Assembly: GCA_001972305.1 (NCBI GenBank)
Contig: BDDD01001468.1
Coordinates: 1 to 64,000, forward strand
DNA: 64,000 nucleotides
Direction of reading: 5' to 3'
Origin: Cephalotus follicularis
Lineage: Eukaryota > Streptophyta > Magnoliopsida > Oxalidales > Cephalotaceae
Part shown: positions 47,601-59,766 of the stretch, piece by piece
How the letters are laid out: every line of letters begins with the position of its first letter
How positions within the stretch are numbered: position 1 is the stretch's first letter
Made by a program: the position numbers and the translations under genes
Notes under the pieces: generated by a model
The model's database searches: none
Told to the model about the DNA's origin: nothing
The model's input: only the letters and a program-made list of their open reading frames with translations

Positions 47601-48388
47601 CAATTAACCAATATATTCAAACACAAAAAGCAGTCTGAGTCTGTATAGAAAGAGAATTGTCAAATTCTGATGCCTCGATCTTCGTGCCTTCTTTGGTTAT
47701 GTTTAAGGTTGCAGAGAAATAAAAATGGAGTAGTTTTTCACTTGAACTGCATTATTAGTATATTAATATATTTATGTCGGGGTTGTTGTAATTATCAGAT
47801 TAGGGAGAGAAAGAGAGAGATTTTTCTTTTTCTTAATCGGCGATTGAGTTTAAAAGCACGAGGAATAAATGGGGCTTTTTTTAAGGTGGTCCCGTGTAAG
47901 AAGGGTTCCCATTTGTGTTATTATTCTCGTTTGCTTTTGTTGATTGTTATTTCAAACACGTGTTGTTTTCAGTTTTCATTTGTTAACGGCGATGTTTGCG
48001 TCCCCATTTATTTATGTTTCCACATTTGTAGTTTTTTTTCTCACCATATCTTTTACGTAATTACCTTTGGTTCCCACGCGACACAACACAAGCGTTATAC
48101 AAAAATGTAGTAAACATATTTTACACAATTTTTTTAGTAAATTATATTAGTTTTGCTAAGATAATTGTTAAGAAAATATATTGTCTAAATAATACTAATT
48201 TTGATTAAAATCATTTTTTTCTTATTAGTTCAGCAATCAAAAATATATTTAATAAGTAATAATATCTAATTATATTTTAATAGTTGAGGTTTTTTTTTTT
48301 GTAATAAATACAATTCAGTCTATTAATAAAAGCAATTTAAAATATTACGAATCCTTTTATATTGGATAAAATATTAAAAACCTTTCGA
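47601..48388. other. Promoter region of the JAZ gene
   Basis: No other gene here. An AT-rich TATA-like stretch lies near 47755..47772. The G-box is listed separately. From about 48100 the sequence becomes low-complexity AT-rich. Confidence 0.5.
47957..47962 (-). promoter_or_regulatory. G-box upstream of the JAZ gene
   Basis: CACGTG within the palindrome AACACGTGTT, about 360 bp before the start codon. MYC2-type factors bind G-boxes in JAZ promoters, giving negative feedback. A related CACGCG lies near 48076. Confidence 0.55.
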
Positions 48389-49134
48389 TGTTTAATCGCA
48401 TAAATATTTTGGTCCCTCTAGTTTATTAAATGACAAATAATTTCACAAGTCATTAACTAATTTGAATTTAAATGACACTTAGATCCCTCATGTATCTTAG
48501 TGTTAATATTTTCGTTAAAAAAGTTAACATATGTTTTTGGCTAAACTTTTTACACTTGATAAGACAATGATACATTCTACCCTTGACTCATTCCTATTCA
48601 ACCTTACTTTCAACACCATCAACTTTGTCCAACCTTCAACATCCAACCTCTAAGACCGCCTCAATCCGCCACTGTCTAGTCCCAAAATGGCAGCTCCGCC
48701 ATCTCAAAATTTCCTCAAACCTCAATCCTCCATTGTCAATACTCAACGTCTTAAGCTCATGTCATAACCCTCAATACAAAAGTCCACAAACTCCACACAT
48801 CTCTAACATAAAATCACTCAAGCAAGCCAACACGTCGACAACCATCAATAGATTCAAACCACCAACTCCCAATCTATCTTAGCATACAGCAATGCCATTG
48901 TTCAACCACTCAAACCACCATCACACTCTGTCCAAACCCCACCACAACTTTCCAAACCACAAAAACCCACAACACCCAAAATCGACAAACCATCAATACT
49001 CACAAACGAACCAAGAGGCGCCAACGGAACTAATACCCACAACTGGCATCACCTGTTCCACAATAGCAAACCCATTGACATCAAAACAACCTAACAACCA
49101 AAGACAATCCCCCACTACCATTGAAGCTTAGACC

Positions 49135-49815
49135 TAGGGCTGTCAATTTGGGTCATGACACATGAACACAACTCGAAAACGATACAAAGTTAACAGGTTT
49201 GATTTTGGCCTAAATGAGTTTGGATCAAGTTAAGGTCAACACCTTTAACATGATTAATAAACAAGTCATTTTATGGTCAACCCGTTTAACTCGAAATTGA
49301 CCCACAATTAACTTGTTATTAATTATGTCTACTATCAATCTAATTAATTTGACATAATAGTGTTATCTTCATTATAAATCTTTAACAATAAAACATAATG
49401 CATATTTCATTAACTATGAATATAATAAAATAGTATCAATTTACAATAACAATTATCTTTTTCACTCTTTTTCATATATAGATAGATTAACATATTAATT
49501 AAGTAATTTATGTTTATTAAAGTGTGTACATGTGTGTGTGTGTGTATATCAATCATTAATTATTATTAAAATTTAAGTATGAATGGAATCAAATTCATAT
49601 TATTAAATAAGTTAATCGACTTAATTTGACTTGATTCGTTTATTAAATGTGTTATAGGGTCGACACGTGCAACACGTTTAATAAACGGGTTGTGTCAGAG
49701 TTTTAGTTTTTGACACGATTAAAAAATGAGTCGGGTTAGAGTTGAACTTTATAGTGTTGTAACTATTCCTCAACATAACACGGACTTGACCCATTAACGC
49801 GAATTTTTAGCCCTA
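49135..49815. mobile_element. Non-autonomous hAT-like element (681 bp)
   Basis: Starts TAGGGCTGTCAATTTGGGTCA. Its end in reverse complement reads TAGGGCTAAAAATTCG...GGGTCAAG. Flanking 8-mers CTTAGACC and CCTACACC agree at six of eight positions, as expected for an aged 8-bp hAT target duplication. There is no coding sequence; the interior is AT-rich with several GGGTTGTG/ACCCGTTTAA-like pieces. Confidence 0.6.
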
Positions 49816-50023
49816 CCTACACCAAACCACATACCCACATATGCACTAGAAGGAGGACACCAAATTAAGAACCAATAACTAGCGGTTCCACTCATCACCT
49901 CTACCACCAAAGCACATATTGTCAAACCACCAAAGCACATATTGTCAAACCCCAAAGCGCAGCCACCGTACTACATGTCACAACAAATCACAAGACCCAC
50001 AGCAAAAACCCCATAGCGCCACG

Positions 50024-51112
50024 TCACCCAGCTATGCCACGACCCATTCTGATCTTTTCTAAAGTTTCCTCCACTAACTCAGCCCCGAGTAAATGTCGCT
50101 CCCCGACCTCGTCCCAACAAACAGGAGATCTGCATTTCCTCCCATACAGCGCTTCAAACGGTGCCATGCCGATACTGGAATGATATATGTTATTATAAGA
50201 GAATTCTATCAAAGGAATGTGATCCTCCCATGTACCAGCAAAGTCAATAACGCAAGCCCGTAGCATATCCTCCAAGGTCTGGATGGTATGCTCAGACTGC
50301 CCATCGGTCTGAGGGTGAAAGGCAGTACTCATGTTCAGCTTTGTCCCGAAAGCTGTCTGAAATCTCTTCCAGAAGTTGAAAGTGAAGATGACATCTCTAT
50401 CACATACGATGCTGACTGGAACACCGTGTAGCCTCACTATCTCCTTCACATATAAACGAGCTAGCTTGCTCGCAGAATCAGTAACGTGTGTAGGCAGAAA
50501 GTGCACTGATTTGGTGAGTCTATCTACAATAACCCACACGGCGTTGTGACGGTTCTGAGTCAGAGGAAAACCCTAAACAAAATCCATCGCAACATGTTCC
50601 CATTTCCACTCTGGAATTGGTAAAGGTTGTAGCAGTCCTGCCGGTCTCTGGTGCTCGGCCTTAACTGTCTGGCAAGTCAAACACCTTGTCACATACTCGA
50701 CGATCTCTCGTTTCATGCCAGGCCACCAGTAATTCTTCTTCATGTCTTGGTACATTTTTGTGCTACCCGGGTGAATGCTGTACTGAGATCTATGAGCCCC
50801 GTAAAGTAACTCACTCTTCAACCCAGGTTCATTCGGAAGACACACATGTCCCTGAAATCTTAAGACACCATCGACATGTACCCAAAAATCAGACTCCGAG
50901 TCCAGATTCTCTCGAATCTTTTGCAATTCTGGATCGTGTGCTTGAGCGTTCTTTATTTCATCAAAAAAAATTGGCTGTACTATCATGCTAGCCATAAAGA
51001 CTCCAGGTGACTGACTAAACGGAAACCACTCTTGGAAGTTTTCTAACATCTTCCATTGCGACACCATCGAACTGGCAACCATAGCCTTGCGACTCAAGGC
51101 ATCAGCGACCAC
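50024..51112 (-). pseudogene. Integrase of element E3, 3'-truncated
   Basis: 51112..50573 holds the end of RNase H (DALSRK) and the zinc-binding domain (SIHPGSTKMYQDMKKNYWWP, TRCLTCQ). It is broken by a stop after MDFV. 50539..50024 holds the catalytic core: [14 protein letters not shown], and the Glu in [17 protein letters not shown]. Conserved [15 protein letters not shown] follows. Similarity ends at LEKIR (about 50045); the last few codons before the stop at 50024 belong to other DNA. Confidence 0.9.
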
Positions 51113-51178
51113 ATTCGCTTGCCCCGGGTGGTACTGAACACTGCAATCATAATCGTTAAAGAATTCTACCCATCTTCG

Positions 51179-52609
51179 TTACCTCATGTTCAGTGTATCT
51201 TGACAAAACAGGTACCTCAAACTCTTATGATCTGTAAAGATCTCAAACTGTGCCCCATAAAGATAGTGCCTCCACTTCTGAAGGGTGAAGATAATAGCTG
51301 CAAGTTCAAGGTCATGTGTCGGGTAGTTTTCTTCATATGGCTTTAGTTTCCTGGAAGCATAAGCGATCACTCTTCCTCGCTGCATCAGTACGCAACCTAA
51401 GCCCTTACCCGATGCATCATTGTAGACTGAAAAGCCCTCATTGCCATCAGGTAATGTCAAAATAAGAGCAGAAACTAACCGATCCTTCAACTCACGGAAA
51501 CTAGCTTCACAATCTTCGTCCCAGACAAATAAGGTCTTCTTCTAGGTCAGTCTAGTCAAGGGCACGGCTATCTTTGAAAAGTTCTGGATAAACCTCCTGC
51601 AGTACCCCATCAAGCCAAGAAAACTACGTACCTTCGTCACATTCTTCAGTTGTGGCCAGTCTCGCACCACTTCAGTTTTGGACGGATCCACCGTCAAACC
51701 TTCCCCAGATAAGATGTGACCGAGAAAGATCACATGATCAAGCCATAATTCACACTTGCCAAACTTGGCGTACAACCGATGTTCTCTGAGAACTTGCAAT
51801 ACTAGCCTCAGATGATGAGTGTGCTCCTCCTCACTCCTTGAATATACCAGTATGTCATCAATAAACACCACGATAAACTGATCCAGGTATGGCTGGAATA
51901 CATCATTCATCAATGACATGAAAGCTGCGGGCGCATTAGTAACATCGAACGGCATCACCAAGAATTCGTAATGACCATACCATGTCCGAAAGGCAGTCTT
52001 CTCAATGTCTCCTTCCCTTACTCTCAGTTGGTGATAACCCGATCTCAAATCGAGCTTGAAAAACACCCTTGATCCTTGCAACTGGTCAAACAACTCCTCA
52101 ATGTGGGGTAAAGGATACTTGTTCTTGATAGTTGCCTTATTCAACATTCTGTAGTCGATGTAGAGCCTCATCGACCCATCTTTCTTATTGACAAATAACA
52201 CCGGTGCACCCCACAGAGAAACACTGGATCTAACAAAACCCTTATCAATCAGGTCTTTTAACTGTAACTTCAGCTCTCGCAACTCGGCAGGAGCCATCCG
52301 ATAAGGTGATTTAGAGATAGGAGCCGTTCCAGGAACAAGATCAATAACGAACTCCATACTCCTCTTCAGTGGCAAAGATCCCAAGTCGTCAGGAAATACA
52401 TCCAGAAATTCACACACCACTGGAATCTCCTCCATGCTCAACCCCTTTTCTTTCCTCCGATCAATCACATAAGCCAGGTATCCCTCGCATCCTTTCTCGA
52501 ATAAAGGATATGATCGGTGTCCAGAACCCTTTGTCTCCCTTGAACTGGAATGTCGTTCCGTCGGGTAGACAAAAATCCACAGTTTTATTATAACAATCCA
52601 TGTGAGCAC
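51179..52609 (-). pseudogene. Reverse transcriptase and RNase H of element E3
   Basis: 52609..51542 contains the [47 protein letters not shown] and the catalytic [13 protein letters not shown] at about 51542 interrupts it. 51490..51179 continues with RNase H ([38 protein letters not shown]), ending at another in-frame stop. The active-site residues remain, so decay is moderate. Confidence 0.92.
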
Positions 52610-52859
52610 GGTATGCTGAAAGCCAATCCATCCTCAGTATAACATCGAAGTCACGGATAGGCAGTACTATCAAATCTGCATATAAAGAAATGCCTACCAT
52701 AGACATCTCACAACTCATATATATCGAGTCAATGTACATAGAAGTACCAGTTGGTGTACTCACATCAAGCATATATGACATGCAGTCAGGGGTGACATCT
52801 AAGCAAGATGCAAAACGTGCAGATATAAAAGAATGCGATGCTCCAGAATCCATCAACAC
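52461..52859 (-). pseudogene. Aspartic protease of element E3
   Basis: The catalytic motif MDSGASHSFIS is at the start, with conserved [14 protein letters not shown] further on. It is in a different frame from the RT that follows, so a frameshift lies between about 52500 and 52560. Confidence 0.88.
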
Positions 52860-53959
52860 TCTAGCAGAAAAACCATATATATATACAGAGTACCTCCAAC
52901 CACGGAAGTCGACTCTGGAACCTCTGTCTGAACAAGTACAAAAACTCTACCTTTTGCGACACCCTTGCCGGTGTCCTTCCTCTGTGACAGTCTCACTACC
53001 GCACCACTACTACTTCCTGGCCCAATAGCTGCTGTAGCTGAACTCTTAGGACAGTCTTTCACCAAATGACCAGGTGTCTCGCACCTCAAGCACCAGCCAT
53101 TGAACCTCCAACAATCTTTCTGTTGGTGTCCCGTGCGACCACAATAGTAACAACCTCCGGATCTAACATTACTCCCCTGGCTGGGAGAACCATGTGAAGC
53201 TGTCTGCTGAGACTTGTTCTTGGATGACTTCATCAGAGAACCACCATCTTGCCATTTTGAAGATGCTGGTCTTGATTGTGTAGGACTCTGTTTATTCTGC
53301 TGTGCGCGAGCTCTCTCAGCCCAGTCTTCACTGGATATGGTCTCCAGTAATCTTGCTTTCTATGCAACCTCCACAAAAGTCCCCAGTTCCATAGCCCTAA
53401 TTCTTGATCAAAGATCCGGCCGCAGACCTCTCAGGAACCTCCGTATCTTCTTCACTTCATCAGCTGCCAGATAGGGTGAATGTCTGGCTAGCTCCATGAA
53501 CCATGCTTGATACTCTGTCACCGTCATCTCTCCCTGTCGTAACTCCAAGAGCTCCGCCTCCCATCGCTCTTGTTCAATCCATGGAATATAGGTCTCCAAG
53601 AACTCTGTCTGGAATCTGCCCCAAGTGCTGTCAAGCCTCTGAGATTCCCACTTTGCTTTGACCATTTCCCACCAATGAGTGGCCTCACCCCATAGACGGT
53701 ACACAGCAAACTTCAATTTTTGATTGTCAGTACAGTCCATCACTTCAAAGATTTTCTCCAAATCCTGCAGCCATGTTTCAGCAACGGTGGCATCAAGTTC
53801 CCCCCAGAAAGTGGGTGGATTCTGCCTCATGAACCTTTCAATGTCTCTCCCAAACTGGTTTCCCTCCTCTCCCGGGCAATGGTCAGGAGCTCTATGTTGC
53901 GGCCGAGCTTGCGCGTAGTACTGGCGCATCTCCTCTGCATTAGCCATATTAAAGGCCAT
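52853..53959 (-). pseudogene. gag of element E3 with two zinc knuckles
   Basis: 53959..53408 encodes the capsid region (AETWLQDLEKIFEVM, WWEMVKAKWE, RFLRGLRPDL) and ends in a stop. The same region continues to 53233..52853 with two CCHC knuckles, CYYCGRTGHQQKDC and CLRCETPGHLVKDC. Two knuckles are less common than one in gypsy gag proteins. Confidence 0.88.
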
Positions 53960-54196
53960 CTGTTGCTAAAAATAATCTGCAATTCGGGTCATCGGATCTC
54001 TATCATCCTGGGGGACATTCATCCCTTGCGGAACATTCGCTTCCGCAAGGGCATTGGCTCCAACGGCTCTAGCCCTAGCACGTGTTCTCCTTCGGTCCAT
54101 TGGTTCCTATAAGAAGGATGACGATTAGTCACGACTTTAGGAAAATAATTCATTAATTACCAAGGAAAATATCCTAACTAAGCATATATGAAATAT

Positions 54197-54208
54197 GCTC
54201 TGATACCA
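54197..54208 (-). other. Primer-binding site of element E3 (tRNA-iMet)
   Basis: On the - strand TGGTATCAGAGC, complementary to the 3' end of initiator tRNA-Met, four bases after the LTR end GGGGCGTGACA. Confidence 0.9.
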
Positions 54209-54724
54209 CTCTTGTCACGCCCCGTTTTTGATAAACGCACATAAAAGTGGTAAAAGCAATTAACATAAAGATTCAGCTTATGAAAAAATGTAAAATTTAA
54301 ACTTTTCAAACATGATATCAGTTGCGGAAGCATTAAAACTCATAAGCTGAAAAATACGTAACGTGCATCCCATACTGCACGCTACTCAATACATATCTGT
54401 CATTGTTAAAAGCCCACAAAATGGAGCGTGATCTATAATACATTAACCCAAAAGTAAAGTACAACAAATAACCATCTGTACAGTACATCAGTATCCTTAA
54501 ACAAAACCAGTTTATTACAAAACAGGAGAATATGAAACCAACAATAACAACAACATAAAGGCTTGCTCTCCGTCTAAGCTAGTCCAACCGGTCCACTGCA
54601 TCAATCTGTAAAGTAGGGGGTTAGCCTTTGTCCTCACTCGGCTAAGTCATAAGAGCAGTTTGGGATCAACATTAAATGCATGTCATGTAATGTATGCGTA
54701 GATGATGCAGCATAGTAAAAACAC

Positions 54725-54729
<5 letters not shown>

Positions 54730-54784
<55 letters not shown>
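54730..54784 (+). repeat. (AT)n microsatellite
   Basis: About 27 AT units inside the LTR of element E3. Confidence 0.95.
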
Positions 54785-54788
<4 letters not shown>

Positions 54789-55589
54789 ATATATATATGT
54801 TTAACAGTACAGTAAAATATCGGTAGGGACATATATATGAAAACATATGTATGCAATAACAGTACAGTAGTAGCCAGACCAGGGCTACATCAACATGCAC
54901 AGTAATGTCCGAAAAGGACCAATAGGCAGTACAGTAAGTCCGTAAAAGGACCACAACAGGCAGACAGTATGTGTAACGCCGCCATCTCCTGGCCCCACGT
55001 TACACTCCCACTTCGGTCCCTCCTCAAGGCAACCAAGCGAGGCAACATTACAGTATAGTGAGTTACCCAGCCAACTCCTGGCCCCTAGGTCAACCCTGCC
55101 ACTAGTCATCGTTGGCAGTCCCCACCACGTAACTAGTACGGCTCAAGCACAACCACAGTAAATTCACAGAGCAACACAGTGAATCAATACAGTAAACAAT
55201 GCAGTAAACAGTACAGTAGTGATCGTTTAGATCGACAACAGACAGTTCATTTCAAAATGTTTTCAAAGGTCATAAACATTTGAAATATGCATTTTCAGTA
55301 GATAGAAAATACTTTAAACCGTTTTAGTAGTGGAAATTGCTTTCCCAGTATGTTTGAAAATATAACAGTACTCATTTTATATTTTCGTATTCAAACATAG
55401 TAGTTTCCAACTCATATGTGCATTTATAATATAACAATACTTAGAAATCATAATCAATTTATAAACAGTCCATAAACAGGCAGTAAACAGTACATATGCA
55501 ACGCATACAAATGCTCGAATGCATCCTAACAGGAATCAGGATCGTTTCGTATCGTTAAATAAGAAAACTCCCAAACAGGACAAGAAGGC

Positions 55590-56755
55590 GTCGATGTCCA
55601 TTTTTAGGCGTCGATGTCTTTGTCCTCTAGCGTTGACGCTCAAGTCCTTAGCGTCAGCGCTTTCCACTATTTGAAAACGTCGATGTCCATCTTTATACGC
55701 ATCGACGTTCAAGGTATGGAACCTTAAACGTCAGCGTATTGCTTAAGGCGTCGACGAGTTAAGGTAGGAACCTTAGGCGTCGACGTATAATACGTCAATA
55801 TCCAAGCAGGTAACCCAAAGGCGTCGATGTTTTTTAAAGACGTCGACGTGTTTCGAACACCAGTCGTCTTCTTCTCACGACGTGACAAACAGTGACCATC
55901 AAAATCCACATACATGCAAGACAACATGTAATCAAGGCAGGAACCAACATGCAGATACATATCACATATCCAGCATAACATGGCATTGATCCAGTGATCA
56001 AAAAGAGTTTAATAGTCATGCAATATATGCACCAAAACCATAGTCCATGCATGAACATTAATCTAAAAAATACAATTATGGCTTCCCCTACCTTTTTGTT
56101 CCAAGTTAGGAACTAGAAAGTCAACCTCTTTAAGTCGTAGAACTGTCCCCAACAGCTCCAAGGATCATCCCGTTGCTGCTAGCCACAAGCTTCAAGTTCC
56201 AAGCTCCAAGGTTCAACAATGGTGGTTCCCTTCTCTCTTTCACTTTCTGTTTTTTTACTCTGGTGTTTTAGCCGAACCAAGGATGAAGAGAGGTGCATTT
56301 ATGCTTTGGGGAACCCTCTCTCTCCTTCTCTATGTCTGTTGCATGCACCCTCTCCCGTGTCCTCCACCTTCACTTACTTTTTTGTCCTTTTCCTCTTCAT
56401 TTTTGCAGGTTGCAGGTCATGAAGGTTCAGCCCCCTTGCATGCCAAAGGTTGAGGACACATTTTGGTGCATGTCTGGCATCGGGCCGTATGGCCAACACG
56501 TTGCATTTGGTGCTCCTAGATGCCTGCAAAGTGATCCAGAATTGTTTCCCTCAGCACGTTACTCTGTCAGCAGAATAACGTGCCCGTCATTCGATGTTAC
56601 GCATCGACGTCTTCTTTAGACGTCGATGTATTCCCCTTTTTACACGAGGACGTCGATGTTCTTGCCTGCATCGACGTGCATGTGCATGCAGTTACGTGCG
56701 TCTCTCTGTTCCAAAGGCATCGATGCGTTCGAAAAGGCGTCGACGCGTTTTTCTC
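55590..56755. repeat. Two clusters of a GCGTCGAYG motif in the E3 LTR
   Basis: About seventeen copies of (G/A)CGTCGA(C/T)G(T/C) or close variants on either strand. Roughly eleven lie in 55590..55860 and six in 56600..56755, often 15-30 bp apart. Many contain the palindrome ACGTCGACGT in part. Confidence 0.75.
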
Positions 56756-59454
56756 AAAACAGCGTTGTTTTACTTCAAATTGCCCTTTTTACATTTCTTT
56801 AACATTTTTATCCCAAAATCAAAATCATTAGAGTTTGGATAACATCATCATTTTATTAATTCCATAATAAAGGTACATTTACATCATGAAATTATAACAT
56901 ATGAAAATCTCGGGCGTTAAAAGGACCTTCGGGTACTAGCGTTGTGGTATGGTATGGTTGGACCTAAGAGAACACCATTATGGGTTAGGGCCATTGAGGA
57001 CTAGTATCATGGAAATAGTTTTGATGGATGGATCCTACGCGATCCTTTATAATTAGGTACCTATCATTTAAATAGTTATAGGTTCATGGGTTACGGGCTT
57101 TTAATGGTTATGGTTCTTGTTTGATGTTATTTGAGACTAGACGAGATAACCCACTTATAAGCTTTATTTCTGTTATGAAATTTATGGGTGTTAGACCACA
57201 TCATATGTGAGGGAATGGAACACCCCTTTAGGGGTGAACCTACGGGGCTCACCGCATTGTGGATGGGCTAGGACCTTTGCGAACTAGCGTTATGGTATAG
57301 TTGATGTGGTCAGTGTTATCTCGACTCCACTCGGCTATGACCCAAAAAGGGTGGGTAAACGGTGGTGGTACTATCTCGGGCCGGAGAGGCAAGATAGTAC
57401 TTAAACCTTATGGATTATTTATACCCATGTATGATTATGGTTTGATTTATGGAGTGTCTATAGACCTATAGTATTTTCTATGATTAGGACTCATTAGTAT
57501 ACCACCGCTTATGGACGGTTGATATACTAACACTGTCCATAATTGACATTCATTCATTTCACATGCAATGCATATATCTGTATATACCTGTTCACTTGAT
57601 TGCATATAGTATTACCTACGTAATTGTGTTTGGCTGACCCATTCTTGAAATGGGCACAACATCTAGGGTTAAGTGCAGAGGACATCTCGAAGTGAGTCAG
57701 ACCAGACCTCCAGGGCAGGACTCCAGTTCCAGTTTGCAGCTCATTTTCTCTTGTATCTACCTTGTATGAGTTGGTATAAGACTTGTTGTATGAGACTGGT
57801 TGTATAAGATATGATGTATATGACTTGTGGTGCATTTTTAGTTGTTTTGAACTGCCGGTTTGTGACAGTGCTTCAGATATATGTTGAGGTGTATAAAAGT
57901 ATCTGTATGGTTTTCTGCAGTATGGTGTATTAAAGTTTTAAATTATAACATATTTTAGATATTATGCTATGATGATATGGTAGGATTGTATAAACGGTTT
58001 GCCACGTGTCGGGCTGTGGGGGTCCTCCCGTGGTTCGGGGCGTGACAATGTGGTAGGTCCTTTGGCTAAGTTCTTCAATCCCGACAATTTCTTCAAAGTT
58101 TGAGGATGATGTGTTATGGACGGGTTTGTGGCAGTGGTGGGTTGTGACAGTTGTGGGTGGTTTGTGGGCAGAGTGTGTTGGATATGTATTGTATTAGTAC
58201 TTTTATGTATTAAGTTTTGCACATATATATGTGCTTGTATACACGATGGGTGCAGTTAAGGCTTATAATTTTTTTTTACTAATGTGTTGTAATTCATATG
58301 GGGTAATATTATCATTTTACTTTTTCCATTAAGGTTGTTAGTTAGCAGGACGAATATGTCATCTAATAAACTAGAGAGACGAAAGTTTTTACATGATTAA
58401 ACCTTGAATCCATTTCCTCTACAATAATTGTAGGTTTAATTATTGTAGAGAGCCGTTGGATTAAAATCCAATGACTATAAATGCACAATATCAGAAAATA
58501 CATTTTTTGAGGTGGTGAATTTGTAACAATTGCATTTTAATTTAATGATTGAAATTACAATAATTACGGATATAATTATTACATAGGATTTAGATTCTTA
58601 ATGCTTGAAGTTTTTTTAAACTTTACCCTTTTGTATATATCTTTATAAATAAATAACCCTATCCCCTTAATTATGTCTTTGACCGTAACACTCTAATTGC
58701 CTCGTCTCTCTCCTAATTCTATCTATAAATCGAAGCGAGTGCAATCACTTACAGTTATTGAAGTTTGATGTAAAAAACATTGATCCTTATCAAAATTAGC
58801 GCGTCCATCAATATTTTGTGTCATAACGCATGGTTTGGGTGGTGGAGCTATAGTGGTTTGGGGTGGTGGCTATGTGCTCGTGACATGTTTGTACTGGTGG
58901 AGTATATGGTGGTGCTATGATGGTTGACAGTGACATGTGTGATGGTTGGTACAGTGGCGTGTGTGAGATGCTATTGTAGTATTGGTGTTGAAATGGTTTC
59001 AAAGATGTAGAGGAGAACCATAGAAGTGGTTAATAGTGATAAAAGTGGAAGTGATGAGAAATATGAGTAGTGTTAATGCGAGTTAAAAATGAAAGAGATG
59101 ATAATAACGATCAGTGCTAATATTTTTTTTATATAAATGTAGTTGACTTTGTTATCAATCATAACAACTTAATAAAGAGACTAATTATCTCATAAATTCA
59201 AATTTATTAATAGGTCAAAAAAACCAACGATCAAAGCGTATTTTATATCCAATAAACAAAACCTATGGGGTTTATTTGACTTTGTACCTAAGTATTAGAT
59301 TTAATTTGGTTGCTTTTGTTTATAGTCATGACAACGGTAATTCAAAGGAAGGACCACAGTGTGGTGTCTAATGAAGTCAAATTTTCTAATAGGTTTGATT
59401 ATAGTAAAATGAGATCTTATCCTCTACGTCGTTATCTTCTTCGTAATCTTTTAT

Positions 59455-59766
59455 ACTTATTTTTTTTATCATATTATGAAATTATATTTTTTAAATTTAA
59501 TCGTTAAATTTCGTCTATTATCTAGATAGATTGTACATGTTAATTTTTAAATTAATTGAAAATTAATAAGTATGTTTTTGATATATAACAAATTCAACTG
59601 TTATATAATTTTTTACATATATAGTTAAAAAATTTATTATTCAAAAACTTACTTATAGATTTTTGATCGACTTAAAATCGATGTTTATGATCTATCTAGA
59701 TAGTAGACAAAATTCAACAGTTAGATTTAAAAAATATAATTATATTATATGATAAAAAAATTAAAT
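59455..59766. mobile_element. Fold-back (MITE-like) element with arms of about 130 bp
   Basis: The sequence is an imperfect inverted repeat about an axis near 59610. ATCTAGATAGAT at 59520..59531 pairs with ATCTATCTAGAT at 59690..59701. Pairing extends inward (AGTATGTTTTTGATA with its partner) and outward (TTTTATCATATTATG with its partner). Similarity fades beyond the stated limits. No coding sequence. Confidence 0.6.

Larger units (their letters stand above)
50045..58047 (-). mobile_element. Truncated Del/Tekay-like Ty3/gypsy retrotransposon (element E3)
   Basis: Order on the - strand: 5' LTR (58047..54213), primer-binding site, gag with zinc knuckles, protease, RT, RNase H, integrase. Order, tRNA-iMet primer site and very long LTR with TGTCACGCCCC ends fit chromoviruses of the Del/Tekay group. 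Homology ends at about 50045, inside integrase after LEKIR. The integrase C-terminus, any chromodomain and the whole 3' LTR are absent. Several in-frame stops and at least one frameshift are present, so it is inactive. No target duplication can be identified because one end is missing. Confidence 0.88.
54213..58047 (-). repeat. 5' LTR of element E3 (about 3.8 kb)
   Basis: In - orientation it begins TGTCACGCCCCGAACC and ends AACGGGGCGTGACA. Long LTRs of this form are usual in Del/Tekay elements. The interior contains a (TA)n run, an array of GCGTCGACG-like motifs (see findings) and no clear gene. Because no second LTR is present, the full length relies on the matching termini alone. Confidence 0.75.
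48389..58403. mobile_element. Old transposon remnant: inverted arms bracketing nested elements
   Basis: The arm 48389..48435 (containing GGTCCCTCTAGTTTATTA) reappears inverted at 58357..58403 (TAATAAACTAGAGAGACG in + sense). Weaker similarity continues inward. Between the arms lie low-complexity C-rich/A-rich sequence (48550..49134), a hAT-like element and the truncated gypsy element. The simplest reading is a Mutator-like non-autonomous element split by later insertions. It may instead be two separate copies of a common repeat in opposite orientation. Confidence 0.4.

Noticed and set aside
48583-49131. Two adjacent frames rich in Pro, Thr, Ser, His and Asn
   Set aside because: Low-complexity C/A-rich DNA free of stops by composition; part of a transposon remnant.
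54724-54954. Frame with repeated Tyr-Ile on -
   Set aside because: Translation of an (AT)n microsatellite.
56219-56842. Overlapping frames on + inside the E3 LTR
   Set aside because: Low-complexity Ser/Phe/Leu-rich translation of pyrimidine-rich DNA and of the GCGTCGACG array; no domain.
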